A stretch of DNA of 64,000 bases from Patiria miniata (lineage: Eukaryota > Echinodermata > Asteroidea > Valvatida > Asterinidae). This document shows, piece by piece, positions 25,301 through 38,487 of the stretch (its first letter is position 1; every line of letters starts with the position of its first letter). The position numbers and the translations under genes are program-made. The stretch spans positions 15,473,016-15,537,015 of the forward strand of contig NW_024037051.1 of assembly GCF_015706575.1 (NCBI RefSeq), written 5' to 3'. Under the pieces are notes generated by a model, which did no database searches, was not told the origin of the DNA, and worked only from the letters and a program-made list of their open reading frames with translations.

Positions 25301-26336
25301 AAATGAAGGAATGCCGAATGGTGCTTATTACAAACTACATGATGTATATGTGTGTACATACACTGTAAGTGTACATTTGGAGGCTTTATTTAGAAATCCT
25401 ACACTCGTAAGACATATTCCATTAAAAAAGCAATTAAGTTCCAGAGATTAAGTTATGAAATATAATGGAGAATTCATTATAAAGTGTCGCTTCTGGTTGA
25501 CGTACGAAAATCACGGCTCAGTTGCTGACTCGGCTCCAGGCACTTTATCACATTGCATAAAATTACAATTAACGTTTAAAATAAACGGCACTGCGAGGAT
25601 GAATTATTAAAGTTGATGATCCTTGGGAACTTTTCCTTTCGTTCCCACCTCGTTCGGATTGGGAGCTTAGCGATAATGCCAGGGACGATCCGGGCGAAAA
25701 ATTTATCGTTTAACAATTTAGCGTTTCCCAGGTGTGGGAACGGATTGCGGCTGTCCAAATCCAATTGGGAGGTGTCGGGACAAAGTACCAGTCTGCCGTC
25801 ACTGCGACTTGATCTTTCTATCATTCATTTGCCGCCGGCCGTTAAGGCAATACGGTGAATCTCGTTACGAAGTCAAACACCCGTTTAATTTTGGAGTTGA
25901 CATCGACGTGTAAAAGGATTACGTTTGCTCGGCAATGTCGGAAAAAGAAACTTTATCTATTAAAATTGGGTTTTCACATTTAGATTGCATATTTTGTCGA
26001 TCGACTTGAAGGAATTGTGCTTTGTTTATTTCTTCTATCTGGAACTGTACCTCAGAAAATTCTGATGGATATCGACAGAAATTCTTGTCTCAATTGTCAT
26101 GAGGTGTATAATAACAAACACGTGAATTTTTCATTTGGCGAGGACGCGAAAGCCACCAGACTGTGTAGGTTTCCATATGTGACCCTTGTTGAAATGCCAT
26201 GCCCGTATCAACTGCTGTTTCATGTAGATGATCCTGTCAGCATAAAACAGCCTCACATTGCATACATGTACACATCAGACTTTTCACTTTGATGCTAATG
26301 TATTCACTTCCTGTTTTTTCTCTTTTCTTTCTACAG

Positions 26337-26453
26337 TTCAACTTTGTAGGCAGAATACTTGGGCCTCGTGGTATGTATGCCAAACAGCTTGAGAAGGAGA
26401 CAGGGTGCAAGATCATGATCCGAGGAAAAGGTTCCATGAGAGACAAAAAGAAG
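26337..26453 (+). CDS. QKI: QKI exon: KH domain core with GPRG loop
   Basis: A 117-nt exon of exactly 39 codons in phase 0, between ttctttctacag and the donor gtaata. It reads [12 protein letters not shown] then [20 protein letters not shown] and SMRDKKK. This is the first half of the maxi-KH fold: strand 1, the GxxG RNA-backbone loop (GPRG), helix and the [12 protein letters not shown] strand/loop that is nearly invariant in quaking, HOW and GLD-1. It forms the RNA-binding surface together with the next exon. One oddity is the pair Met-Tyr after GPRG, where the family usually has Leu-Thr or Met-Thr. Everything else fits a functional KH core. The upstream neighbour exon is 12.2 kb away and the next is 2.6 kb away. 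Confidence 0.97.
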
Positions 26454-29020
26454 GTAATAATTTTTCCCCAGAAAATATCCAGCACATGTACCTTTTGCTA
26501 AGGAAGAGGTGAAAAAAACTCAACCAAAAATCAACGGAAAGTTATACAATCTTGCAAATGTAATTCTGGGACATTCCAATTAACTCTTGTTTTCAGTCAC
26601 AGGCACAATTTAAAAAAAAAAATGTATGAGATTTACATTTCAACATCCCAAATACAAGGATAATTTGATAAATAAAGCCAAAACCTTATTTAGTACCTTA
26701 AATTCAAAACTCAAAAGATTTAGTTAAAAATACTTTACTATTTCATTTATTTTAAATTTCAACACATGGGACAGTTTTACATACGAGATTAATTTTATGC
26801 TTGAGAAAAAAATGGTATTAAGAATCCCCAACCCTCCCCCTTCCAAAAAAAATGTTAAGGTTTAAGAAAAGAACCCCATATCTCATCCAGAATTGACACG
26901 ACTCTTGATTTACATGTATGTGCATATGTAAGAGTCACTTTCTAATTAAGTGGTTATCCATTTCCTCGCGTCTCGTGTTTGTGTACTTTTCATTTTATAA
27001 ATACGCCCAGCCTTTGTGCCGGCAGTGTATAGCCAACATACACCCTAACCATCGCTCACTCGTGGGGCCGTGTCGCTAGCCACTCTCGTGTTACACTCAT
27101 TAGCGCTGCTCTACGCTGGCCCTGGCCCTATCGCACAATGACTCTACCAGCTGGCCGAACTATGCGGTGGCAGGTTACCGGTTTAGATATCATTTCATAA
27201 CGGGGAACCGGGCAGAAATGCCATGCAAAGGTAACACCATCCCCCCTAGTTGCTGAAATTCTTTATTGGCTCTCGCCAGATCCGGTGTGATCCGACCCAC
27301 CTTGGAAAAACATATTTCTTTTGGTATTTGGCCTTCTCGTTATCTCTAGCTTTGGGGGGAAAATTGAGATGGACCCCGGCTGAAACCGAACCTTCCCGGT
27401 GAAAATTTAGTCCTAACATCGCTGGAAAAACATCTGTCATATTCAGCTTGTGGGGGTGTACAAATACCTTCTGTGGCAAAAGTTTCAATTTCTTTTCGCA
27501 AGAAAACCAATCCATTAGGAAGGTTTTGTTGTTTGCTAGCAATTTTGCCTATGGTTACTTCTGCAGGGCAGAAGGAAGACTGACGAGTACTGTACTGCCA
27601 TATCAATAATTTATTTGAATAGAGATAACGATATTTTATTTCATTCTCATCAATACAATTTATATGCGGCTCATCTGTCTTCATGTGTCTGTTGGCTGCG
27701 GGAGTAGTGGCGGCCAGTGTTTAATATTCTCACGGCCGCGCACTATCAATGAGACCTTGACTTTTCATTTTCATTTCAAAGAAGCAATCAGCTTCTCCTT
27801 CTGCCTTGCGATCCTTCCCACCTGCCCCCGGCCTGTGTGAAACATCCAGCGTACCCCGGTAGCTTTGAGGGAAAGCTGTAAAATTATGCAAATCTTTAAT
27901 CTTGTCGAATCAAAACAAGTACGTGTAACAGGGAATTCCACAGTAGCCTTTTTGAGAGCGTGTTCATTTCACTCTTAGAATCCTAACATTAAGCCCATAC
28001 TACCGGTATATAGATAAAAAAAAAAATCCATTTTTGCTGAGGTTAAGAAATTTTTGGGAAAAAAATGCATTTAGATTTTTGATGAAAGTTTGAAAGTGTA
28101 TAGTTTCATAAGATCAAAAGTCCCCATGTAGTTGGAAAGTGTATGGTTTTGTCAGATAAAAACTCCACATGTCTGTAAATTTTACTTACGTTGTAATTCC
28201 TCTTTTCAAACAACTGCATTTGGAGTATTTTAAAGGATTCAATATGACAGTGCCCAGACACTGTGTGTTACTTCATATGGGGCTTGATGTTCCAATAGTC
28301 AGAGAACGAAACTGAACATGCTTTTGGGACACAGTAAAGTGTTGGATTTTGTTAGATTCAAGAATGTTCACCATTTCCATGGGAGCTGTATTGACCCAAT
28401 CCTCCAGGAATTTTTGACGAAGAGCCTTCCTGAATCCTCTCAAAATCTTCCACTGTGTACAAAGCCTACTGTCCATGTAACATTATCATGATTGGACTCC
28501 ACCTTTCTCAATCCCCAAAATACTCCTGAAGTCAATTTCACTGGGGTGCTTAGCAATAGACCATTATCATGATGCAGCTGTCTGATTTTTTTCCCATTCA
28601 AATCAATGTTTACAACCAAAGCGAGGCTGGAAGGAAAAATAATCTGGTTCCTTTTTGCACAACAAAATTGTCATTCAGTACTGTTATTGGATACAGGGAA
28701 CATGACTGAAATGGTGGCAGCATGATAAAGGTCTATAGCACAGAAACGTGCATAGCACACAAAAAAAACACATTTGCTTAGCAAATTTAGGCAACCAGTC
28801 AAAATGTCATGCAATGAATGACGCTTTTGACTGATTCCCTGTTGCCTTTTGCTTAGTACTGGTACATCATTTTACTAGGCACTATTTTAGGCTAAGGTTC
28901 CTGAAATTGGCCCTGGTGGATATTGGAGGATCTGGGAATGCCTAGGACAATTCTCGTCACCCATGTACATGTATATTATGCAAAATGCCCTTTTCGTTTC
29001 ACACATTGCCGGTCTGGAAG
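26454..29020 (+). other. QKI: QKI intron (about 2.6 kb)
   Basis: Separates the two halves of the KH domain. It contains a GC-richer patch near 27.0-27.55 kb without a recognisable product and a copy of the GCTTAGCA-type dispersed repeat at about 28735-28920. Confidence 0.85.
28735..28920. repeat. Second copy of GCTTAGCA-type repeat
   Basis: Contains CATAGCAC, TTTGCTTAGCAAATTT, TTTTGCTTAGTACTGG and CTGAAATTGGCCCTGG, related in order and wording to the 17.6-kb copy (partly in complement). Confidence 0.4.
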
Positions 29021-29164
29021 GAGGAAATGAACAAAGACAAGCACAACTGGGAGCATCTGGCGGAGGAGCTGCACGTGCTGGTCACCGTGGAGGACACCGC
29101 CAACAGAGCCGGCCTCAAGATGGAGCGCGCCGTCTCACAGATCAAGAAGCTACTAGTGCCCACG
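29021..29164 (+). CDS. QKI: QKI exon: second half of KH and start of Qua2
   Basis: A 144-nt exon of exactly 48 codons in phase 0, beginning [20 protein letters not shown], continuing [18 protein letters not shown] and ending [10 protein letters not shown]. This matches the family block xPNWEHLxEDLHVLITVED..NRA followed by the long C-terminal KH helix that leads into Qua2 (KKLLVP). It completes the KH fold and starts the Qua2 helix that contacts the ACUAAY half of the RNA target. The donor is a consensus gtaagt at 29165. The acceptor (tctggaag) has a weaker pyrimidine tract, a few bases upstream (ttttcgtttc). The exon is visibly more GC-rich than the intron around it, as expected for coding sequence. 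Confidence 0.97.
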
Positions 29165-29236
29165 GTAAGTGCGCATCGAAGTCTCGCGTGAGTGCACAAT
29201 ACTGACTTTTATTTGATCTCTTCCGTCAGTTTTATT

Positions 29237-29503
29237 GGGTGCGTTTGGAATAGTGGTTTGGGTTTGTGACTCATGATCAGAGGGTCAGGGGTTCGAATCC
29301 AGGCGCTCGTCCTTGGGCAAGGCACTTCATCCCCACTTGACTCTGAGTATGAATGGCATTAGCTGGGGAGGGACCTGCGATGGACTGGCATCCCATCCAG
29401 GGGGAATACAAATATTCTCAGTCTTTCATGCTACTGAAACCGGAGATACATGTAAATGCTGGTCTGATGGGCCACATTGGCTCATGACAGACTTTACTTA
29501 CTT
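29237..29503 (+). mobile_element. tRNA-derived SINE
   Basis: An A-box-like TTGGAATAGTGG is followed by a perfect B box GGTTCGAATCC (29290-29300). Then come SINE body words CTTGGGCAAGGCACTTCA, GATGGACTGGCATCCCATCC and GATGGGCCACATTGGC, common to many marine animal SINEs. It lies 70 nt downstream of a QKI exon. Confidence 0.75.
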
Positions 29504-29589
29504 CCATCAGTTCAGTTTCATCCAATATACCACTTTTTAAAGAACTGTGTTTGTTTTTAATCAATTCCTCGTTGAACAAAGAAATTTAC

Positions 29590-29662
29590 TGGAGTGATTT
29601 GAACCTGCAACCTCCTGAGCACTATGCAAAGTTCTGCCAATCCCAATTCAGCTATCAAGCCC
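29590..29662 (-). mobile_element. Opposite-strand tRNA-like SINE head
   Basis: On the minus strand an A box TAGCTGAATTGG (29643-29654) and B box GGTTCAAATCA (29595-29605) lie at tRNA spacing. The acceptor ends do not pair, so a SINE head or tRNA pseudogene is more likely than a tRNA gene. Confidence 0.55.
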
Positions 29663-32600
29663 TATTTTGGCAGTCTCCCAAATAGTTAATGGCGAACGGG
29701 GCAGAAGTTGGAAGCCATAAACCTTTATGTGTAATGCGATTGCAGCCAAAGTCCAAACGATTGCAACATCAGCAATGATGGAGAGAATGTAAGCCTGGAA
29801 AATGGTGATTGGGGATAATTTGAGAGGATGCAGCTCATGTCAATCTCAGCATTGAGCCCAACTGCTTTTTATCATGGCTGAATATGTTAATGGCAATTTT
29901 AGTTTTCATTGTTCAGTTCAGGAAAGCTTATTTGTTCACGTAACATCTACCACATGTTTACTTTCACAGTGGATGATGTTTCCTTAATGAAAAAACATCT
30001 AACCACCATACATGATGCAAACATCAAGCATACATCCTTGTTTGTGGCAGGGGCTGCATGTCCAGTTGTTCTACACACGCACCTTGCTATGAAATTATCT
30101 GATGCATTCACTCGCAGTCCGAGTTGTCCCTTTCTCAGAATTTTGACCCCAAACCTTATCCTCATTGTTATTTTACCGTCCACCGTTGTCTAATCAGACA
30201 GTCGCAGAGTTTCCTCCCAACTGTATCCCTACACCAGGAAATTCTAACTGTTCCCCTGAAGTTTGCTTCCTTTTCCTGATGTCCTCGTTATTCTGGAAGT
30301 GTATGTGTCCTTGACATCAAGAAAAACAAAGTTGTACTCTGTGTATGATTAGTGTGCTGATACCGGTAGGAAGTGAACATGGCGTTTTGGATAATCCCAC
30401 GCTTTCCAAATGTTTCCGACTCCAAAAACAGCAGTCAAATTTCAATTTCAATTTCATGGTTTCGAGACAAATTGAAAGAATCCAGACCTTCTTCAATCTG
30501 ACCCTCTTCTGGTGACCCCTTTTAGTTTCAAACTCTCATAAACCACAAGCGCAGGCATTTACATGGACTTATTAAAATTCCACAAGCAATCCTTCCGCAT
30601 TGCAGACTAACAAGTTCAACCACATACAGGCTTGAGTATGATGGTCTTTGGTGAGGGGACCACAGTCACCAAAATTTGGTGACTTCATTATGATTCAGTT
30701 TTCAAGCACTTATCATGGGATCTTGAGAAGATGTTTTCTATTCTTAGAAGTATGAGTGGTCCTTCAGCACTTGCCAGACATTTCATTGTCATATCCACTC
30801 CAACATGACATCTGAATACTGGTTTAGCATCCTAGAAGTTCTGGTGACATTTTGCAAGCCTTGGAAGTACATAAAAGAGCAGTAGAAGACTTAACCACCA
30901 CAAATAAACAAACCCCAGACCACTTGGACAACTCAAGTAAATATACACAAGTGCCAACTGTTTTCAAATTTGGCTAATACAGTAAATAGCGTTTATATGT
31001 GAAAAGCCCCCGACTTGTTTAGAATATTTTCCCTCCGAATTGTGGAATGACTCTTTCTCAATGCGGATCTAGTTTATATCGACCCTTCCCCTGAGGGGCT
31101 TGTCACCAACGTGGAGAAAAAGAAATGTTGTTGCAGCCAAACCCTGGACAGACAATCTCAGTTTGTTGACTTGCTGCTGCCAATTGGCTTCTTTTTATTC
31201 AATTCCCATCCTCTAACGCCCTTAACAAAATTTCTATCAGGTCCAGCTGGCCTGGTATTGATCCTACACAGTGGGAGGATTAGCGATTGTTTACGGGCCA
31301 CAATGGCCTCTTTTTGGGATGCATCTGAATGCTTCCAGAATTGGAAGTCTGCTGCTTGAAAGCTTTTGGCAGTGGGTGTGTTTTGCTTTGTTGCATCCCT
31401 GGCATCAGCAACAACAAGTCTGTTTTTCCCCCCAAGGGATTATCCTGTTTTGTTTCCATTTAGGGAGACATCAGTGAACCGTGATTGGCCAGTAGTTTTG
31501 GAGTAATGAGTCTCCATTTTATCACGGCTTTGTGAGTCCGAAACCCCCTCTGAGCAAGTTTGTAATAGCCCCCCCACTTACCAACCCTGATGCCTTGAAT
31601 GGTACACCTTTGGAACCTTTGAGGATTCACTCCCAAGACCTCAAATAGAAGCTTTTACTTGAAAAAAAAAGGCAATTTGGCAGGCCCGCTTCGCCAAAGA
31701 AGACATTGATGAACGAGTGACAGAGGGTAATTTTACCCCCATCATCCTTAATTAATTGGTGTGGCATTCATTCATGAGGCTGAATCATGGAGTGTACCAG
31801 GTAATTTTGGCTAGCTGCTGTTAATTAGAAAATGCCCCCAGATGATAGCTATCATCTTTCATCAGATTTTTTGGAGCCGGCCACCCAACTCTGTTCAAAA
31901 TGGTTGCAGAAAACAGTCAAATGTACTTTTCACTCCATTAAAAAGCCACTTTTTGTTGATGTTAGAGTTTATAGACTACTACCAGTACCAGCCAGTTGTT
32001 TAAAATCTTTCTCCTGACCTCAACCACCGTTTGATCATAAATTTGGGCAGTATACCACCTTGTGTCAATACTTAGGGGTCATGTCTTATTTTCATAATCT
32101 TCCCGGCTATTGTAAACAAAATAAAAATGGTATTTGGTTTGTGGGGAGGTCATGATTTGATTGATCTGACTATGCAGAGTAAAACCTGGTTGGCTGGGGT
32201 GGGTTTTTTTGGTAAAAAAGGACAAGATTTTAGACCAAAATAAAGATATCCTGGGGTTTACCGTTTGACACCAATCAGATTTAAAGGTTCTAGATTTTGA
32301 GGAACTTCACATTCTTAACAAATTCCAAAAGTTTTGAGCTTTTGGCCACGGAGATTCCAAAAGTCGTTCTTGAGGTTTTGGCCAGGGAGATTTCAGTAGT
32401 ACCTACACATGTATACCATTGGATTATCCCAAAGGCCTTCTGATAGATGAGACACAGCTGTCTGGAAGCGTGGAGGGATTGGCAGACATTCCAAGTGTTT
32501 ACCATAAATTATATCAGATTATGACATGCTTTATATGCTTGTGTGTGGTGCACAGGGATTTCTAATAAAAATCACCCAGACAAAGAAACCAAGATCTTAG

Positions 32601-34813
32601 TTCATTTAAGTGGACTAAAATGAAGTTGCTTCCTTAATTAAGATGGTACGTCAAAACGGTGTGACTGAAAACGTTGGGAAGTTGGAATGATTGAATGAAT
32701 TTCTGACCCTTGATTTACCAACTAATGGGCGTCGGCCCTGAAGGTGTATGGATAGATTTAGTGACAGTGCTTGCATACTCCCCATTTCTCCACTGCACAC
32801 ACACCATTCAACTTCTGTTTACTTTTTCCTGCTTTTAAGCCGTTGGTATTTTACGAATGCAAAAGCGGAATTTCTATCAGACCTGTTGGAGTGTAAAAAG
32901 AGCCAAAGCTTAAAGCCTGTAGTGTATTTGGGTGGCTTCACCAACTGTCTCATAAACAAAAAAAAAGCCTATATCAAAACAGTCATTTGTGTAGAAACCC
33001 CAAACCTTTTTCGACCAGTGGATTAGTGCCAGATTAAACAAAAAAACTAGCCAAAACCACTCAGACACTGATTGATACATCTAAGAGATTTGTAGTCATT
33101 TAGAAAGATCTTGCTTCCGTCAAAACAAGAAAACTTTACAAAAAAAAAGCCCTCTCCTGAAAACTGACTTTTGCCCCCCTCCCCCCTTCAAGGTTTTACC
33201 CTGGGATTTAATGGAATTAATCCCTCAAGAAAGAAGTCTGTGGACTGATTTCCATTATAAAAAAAAGAAGACACAACAGCAGCCTGATGGCACTGATTTT
33301 ATTGACGCGGCAGCGCTGGAGGTGAAAAAGACTTAATTCCACTTGAGCGGCGATGAAGGAACCAGGGAGGTTATCAGAAGTTTGAGGAATGTTGATTGCT
33401 GAGATTGGTTGGAATCACATTATGGACTTCTTTTTACAGGACAAATATGTTGCTGCTAAATAATGCTCACGCCCCAAATAGATCTGAGCAGAATTGTTTG
33501 GTTGAAACTTTAAAGCAAATGCGGCACACACATTGCAAGTCAAGATGTACTGAGTGGACACATCAGCACAGCTGTTTAGTGTACTGGTACCATTTTTTTT
33601 TTTTCATGATGTCCACATGCATGCAGTGATGGTATCATCCGGACATGAAATAGCATCAGAACGTTGTCCAGATTATTGACTCTGCACATCCAAAAGATGC
33701 CAACCAAACTTAATGCTTTACTCTAGAATTAATGAGGCAACGTGGAAGTGACATGTATTTACATGTACCATAGAGCAAGGAACAGACATAATATTGTGTG
33801 CAAACTCAAAAATCAGAGGTGTTCTTAATTTTAGGCACTAGACTTAGACGACTGTGCGTTTGATTTCTTGATACGGGCAAAAGTTGTGATTTCCCAAAAA
33901 AACACACCAAAAAACAAGATTGTTTTTCTTCCAGGGGTGCTGGGAGGTTTTTTTGCCATCCTTTCATTAACTGACAACCATTATCTAACAGAGGCAGACG
34001 ACTGTGATTTCCTTTTGTCTCTTTTCTTGCACTCCTGGTCCTCAATCCCTTTTCACCAGTTTAATCCATTAGTTCATTTGCCTCTTCCCTTCAATGATGA
34101 AGTCAACTCCTGTTCCTACTGTTACGTAACCCAAACTCTGCTGTCTCATTTTAGTCCCTAATGCCCTGGCCCTCTTGGGAGAGAGAGGTGTCTTACAAAC
34201 TCCCAAAAAAGTTCCATCAGCCAATGGCCGCCTCTTGTGTTCTTTTTTTCACAATAACCACAAGAATATGTTCAATCAGTGGAAGAGACGGATATACACC
34301 TCTGAATGCAGTGCCCAGCTTAAAGAAACTTCCAGTAGTCTCCCAACAATTGTTCCTTGGAACAACAACTCCTGGGCTTTGGTGGTTCTTCTTTTATTGG
34401 CATGGGGTGACAGGATAGCGTTTTCTTTTGTTTTGTTCTGAAAAATCGTAGCGTCCCTCGTGAGGGTCCAGGGGGGTCTGAGGTGTGTTGGAATGCATTG
34501 ATGACTGAAAAGCCCTGGGCAGAAAATACAGGGGTACTGGTGCCAAAAAAATGTCAACCGTTGGTGAAGTTTAAAGGAACATGACACCCACGAATGCATG
34601 ATGCCAAACTCAGTGTAGGAGAGTTTACTCCACTCTAAGGACTCCCTGGGTTATTTGGTTCACCCTGGAGCTGAGCAAATCCAACAGAGCCAATTTCTTG
34701 CGGACATTTTTCAGATGTTTGTATTGATTGCCAATTCTATCAAGGACAGTAATGCTCTCAGGCGACCCTACCGGTACCTAGACTATCACCAAGATCCACT
34801 GCAAAAGGGTACA

Positions 34814-34990
34814 TAACTCCCTAGCATGATTTAGTAGCAACCTTACCCATCCTGGCAATTTCCAACACCATATGGGAAACTGCACACACATATTTCTGAC
34901 TTATTCTGGAGGTGTGCCAACCCAATGTAGAAAACTGTCAGTTTAGGGGTACTTGTACCAGTACCCATCCTGACAGATTCCAACACAACA
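34814..34990. repeat. Dispersed repeat pair, copy 1
   Basis: About 180 bp shared in the same order with 38311-38487: AACTCCCTAGCAT, CCCATCCTGGCAATTTCC, AACTGCACACACAT, GTGCCAACCCAAT, CTGTCAGTTTAGGGGTAC and CCATCCTGACAG. Confidence 0.75.
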
Positions 34991-35872
34991 GGCCGATGGG
35001 TTGAGTTTTGTTAGGGTGCACAACACCTCATTAGCTCATGCCTTTGAGTTTGAAGCCTTTTCTATAAAAAGCCCCTGATTTTTTTCCCTTGTAAACAGAA
35101 TGCCTCTTTAGCTTCCACTCCTCAGGGGGTCCGTTGCCAGATCTGACCTGGATGCTGTGAACGGAATGTTGATCCACATTCTTTTGAAAGACTGAAAAAA
35201 AATATATTAACAAAGGGCCAGGGTTGGGCATGCATTGTAACATTGCACATTAAAATTACTTTTAATAAATCATACATTGGGTGACCGATTAAGAGCTGCA
35301 GGCCAAACCACCAAAGCTACTCAAATAAATTGAGAGTCTTGTCATCTAGGGATGGTCTTGTTTACGCTTTTTCAAAAACTTGGCCTCCAGCTCCTAAAAA
35401 ACCTGGATCAGTTTCAATCATCTAGAGACTTCCTTTCCTGTAGCACCTTGAAGATTTACTCTCTTTCATGAGTTGTAATCATAAAATACCCAACGCCTTC
35501 CTCTCCAAATAAGTTGCTGTTGGTGAAAGAATGTTTGCCTGACCATCTGATCCTTTCCACTGGTAAGATTTAGGCCCAGGAACATTCCAACAATTATGAG
35601 CTTGTAATCTTTTGCAGGTTTAGCCGGGCTGTGGATATCTGAGTGTGTGACAGTGATAGATGACCATGCCAGTAACTAGATCAGGGTTCACTTGATTTCC
35701 TAATCAAATTGTGCAGGGGGCATTCCACTATGCAATTTACAGCCAATTTGTATTGTTGCATGGAAATTAGTAGTTGGAAAAAAAGCAAGGGGGTTTGAAA
35801 AAGATGTAACATCTGCTTTAATATTGGCTTGTGTGACCAAAACAAAATTGTCCATGTATACATGTATATACC

Positions 35873-36053
35873 TAAAGCGCGATTCATACATGTACTTTGT
35901 GCGAAGCGAATTTGACGTCTTGAAACTTTCGCTGTGAAATTCGCCCCAGATTGAAATGTGTTCAACTTTTACAAATTCGCAGCTCAAATACTTGCCATGA
36001 TGGCACAAAGTCGTGTTTGCTTTCGCTTTCACGCAGAGGATGAAGCGGGCTTA
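35873..36053. mobile_element. MITE copy B of the GGTTCATACTT family
   Basis: Diverged copy: GATTCATAC start, CGAAGCGAATTTGACGTC, TTGAAATGTGTTCAACTTTT, AAATTCGCAGC and GAAGCGGGCTTAA end. Confidence 0.6.
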
Positions 36054-38310
36054 ACTGAGTAGGCTTAGGTAAAACAGACAAGATGAATATGTAGTTGCAA
36101 ATATATGTTAATCATGTGCATGTTTGCTTTCATATGAAGGCTTACATGTACATGTGCATATAAAAATCTATTAATACCCATAAGTACATGTACTGGTACC
36201 TGTACAATTCAGGGCAATATATTTCAGGCCTTGTCTTTGTTTGTGTCTTCAGCTACTGCTCCAATTTCCTGTTATGAGACTGAATGAATCCAAGCTTTCA
36301 GAAAGGCCCGCACGTTAGCAACAGCAAAGCTCCACATTAAACAGTTGAAGAACCGAGCAATATTTGGATAACCTTGCTTCACACCAGCATTTCCATCCTC
36401 CATCAAGTATTTGCCCCAGTGAGTTTTAATCTCGGCTAGCCCTTGTGCTTCCAAGTTAAGTTCCAACCATCCCTCCTAGCCTGTAATTCAAGATGGCAGC
36501 CTTCCCTAGCGATCCAGTGGAGATCTGACCCTCCGTGATGTCCCTTGCAGCGCTCCTAATGCACCCCTATAGTGAGGAAAACTTACCAGAAAACTCCTGA
36601 CAGGCAACACAAATATATCACTCAATATCCCTGAGCAAAACTTTGAGGTCAAAATCTGATTTCGAGTCCCTGCCGTGTTATTTGTACACGTACAGGTAAA
36701 CGATCAGTATGATTTTGATGTTCATACTATGTACCAAAGTATGATTGTCAGAAATCACTTTTTAAGAACAAAAACAAAGACTCATCACAGCTACCAGAGA
36801 ATATCCTCGCAAATAATAGTTGTTGGTAACCTGCTTTTGCCTGGCAGAACTTTTTTCTTGTCACTTTTTCTTGCTACTTTTGTAAAATTTGCCCCGGATT
36901 TACATGTACAAACAGCTTTGGCTGGTAACCAAGCACAATTAATAGAGGACTATTTGTTAGCCAATCTGCCCGGTAGCCCGCAGGTACCTCTTGAAGGTTG
37001 TCTTCATTACTTAAATACTTTGATTGCATCCCTTGCAATTGCAAATTCCTCTTCAATTACACAGTACAAATAGCAGTCTGAGAGTCGTCAATGAAATTTT
37101 GATGCAATCAAAGCCTGTGTCAACATCCTGTTAGATGCGGAACATTTTGCTGTGTCCACTCCGAAATTCCCCTTTTCTGCGTGTTATATTTGTTCACATA
37201 TGCCAGCTATCACTTTTGACATTTAAAAATTCCGGCGTGAATGACCTCTTTTAAATGTGGATTAATCACGCCCCCACTTACACTGTTATGGTCAGAAAGC
37301 GAATTTGGTCCGTAGTTCATCTGTGGAAATGGATACAAGCTCAGCTGAGAGTTGACAGTACTCAGAAAGTTAACACAGTGAACTGGATGAGCCAATCCCT
37401 GGATTTTGACTATGCAAATCCCTTGATCCTCCCCGAAGATGCCTTTTACTGGTTTTAGATGTTTGATTCTGATCTGAGAAAGATGCTTTCTCCAGAAGGA
37501 TGAGGGTTTGCTTGCTCAAGTTCGGATCTTCGTCACTGTGCACATTGACGTACTCTTTTAATCGCTCGGAGGAGACACCCAAATCTTGTGGATCATGGAT
37601 GGAAATTTCTTTGGGAGTTGAGTTACCTGACTCGCCGTCAGTTTTTGACGTTGGAGGGTATTACGGGCAATCTCGATTCGGAACCAGTAAGAGGCATTTT
37701 TATTTTACCAGACATGTCAAAGTGATGACATGTTTAACGCACACACATCGTTGCTCGTTATACATGGAGTGTCATTCACATGATGTGGTCATGTTTTATT
37801 GGTCCCTGGCGGTTTCGAGAATTCCGGGATCGGCTGAAATCATGTCTCCCTGAAAGTTGTGTTTCAAATTTTGTTTGACTTTTAACCCTTTAGCTCAGTT
37901 ACTTAACTCCTCCATGAAGTCATGGAACCATAGAGATCTGGGGCGGTATCAGGAGTAACAGGAATGGAGGTTCAGGGCTAACAGATTAACCAGCAACATA
38001 CACTGTTGTTTCACCATGACTTTGCAGTTGTAAAGTACAAACTCTCAGTGATATAGATTGTGCATTTGATTAAGCACCAACTGCCTGTTTTCCTCAGCGA
38101 AGTGTCAAAACAATCCGATTGGACAGTTGGCACTTTGACAAGCCACACCTGTTGCCCTGCTTGTTATGCTGATTTAACCTTGGTCCTGAACCTTTGCCAA
38201 ACTCAGAGAAAACTGAATAACAAAAATACATCAGCAGTTGAGGCCTATTGCGCAGGTCGGTGTTGTTTGTGTGATCTTTTGGAGGATCTTCAAGTTGAAG
38301 TTCCAACCCT

Positions 38311-38487
38311 AACTCCCTAGCATACATGTAATTCACTAGGAACCATACCCATCCTGGCAATTTCCAACACCATAATTGGAAACTGCACACACATGTTTTT
38401 GACTTCGATTCTGGCGGGGTGCCAACCCAATATAAAATGACTGTCAGTTTAGGGGTACTGTACCCATCCTGACAGGTTCCAACAAAA
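38311..38487. repeat. Dispersed repeat pair, copy 2
   Basis: Same orientation and word order as 34814-34990, 3.5 kb apart in the same intron. Probably two insertions or a segmental duplication. Confidence 0.75.

Larger units (their letters stand above)
14185..26336 (+). other. QKI: QKI intron (about 12.2 kb)
   Basis: Donor gtaagt, acceptor ttctttctacag. Contents: a GC-rich patch near 14.7-14.95 kb, a long hairpin at 15.3 kb, a CpG-rich patch at 15.55-15.67 kb, a tRNA-like B box at 17088, a hAT-like element at 18637, a Cys-rich open stretch at 19676, an inverted-repeat copy at 20855 and a retroelement-tail-like repeat at 22111. The remainder is AT-rich with no recognised genes. Confidence 0.85.
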
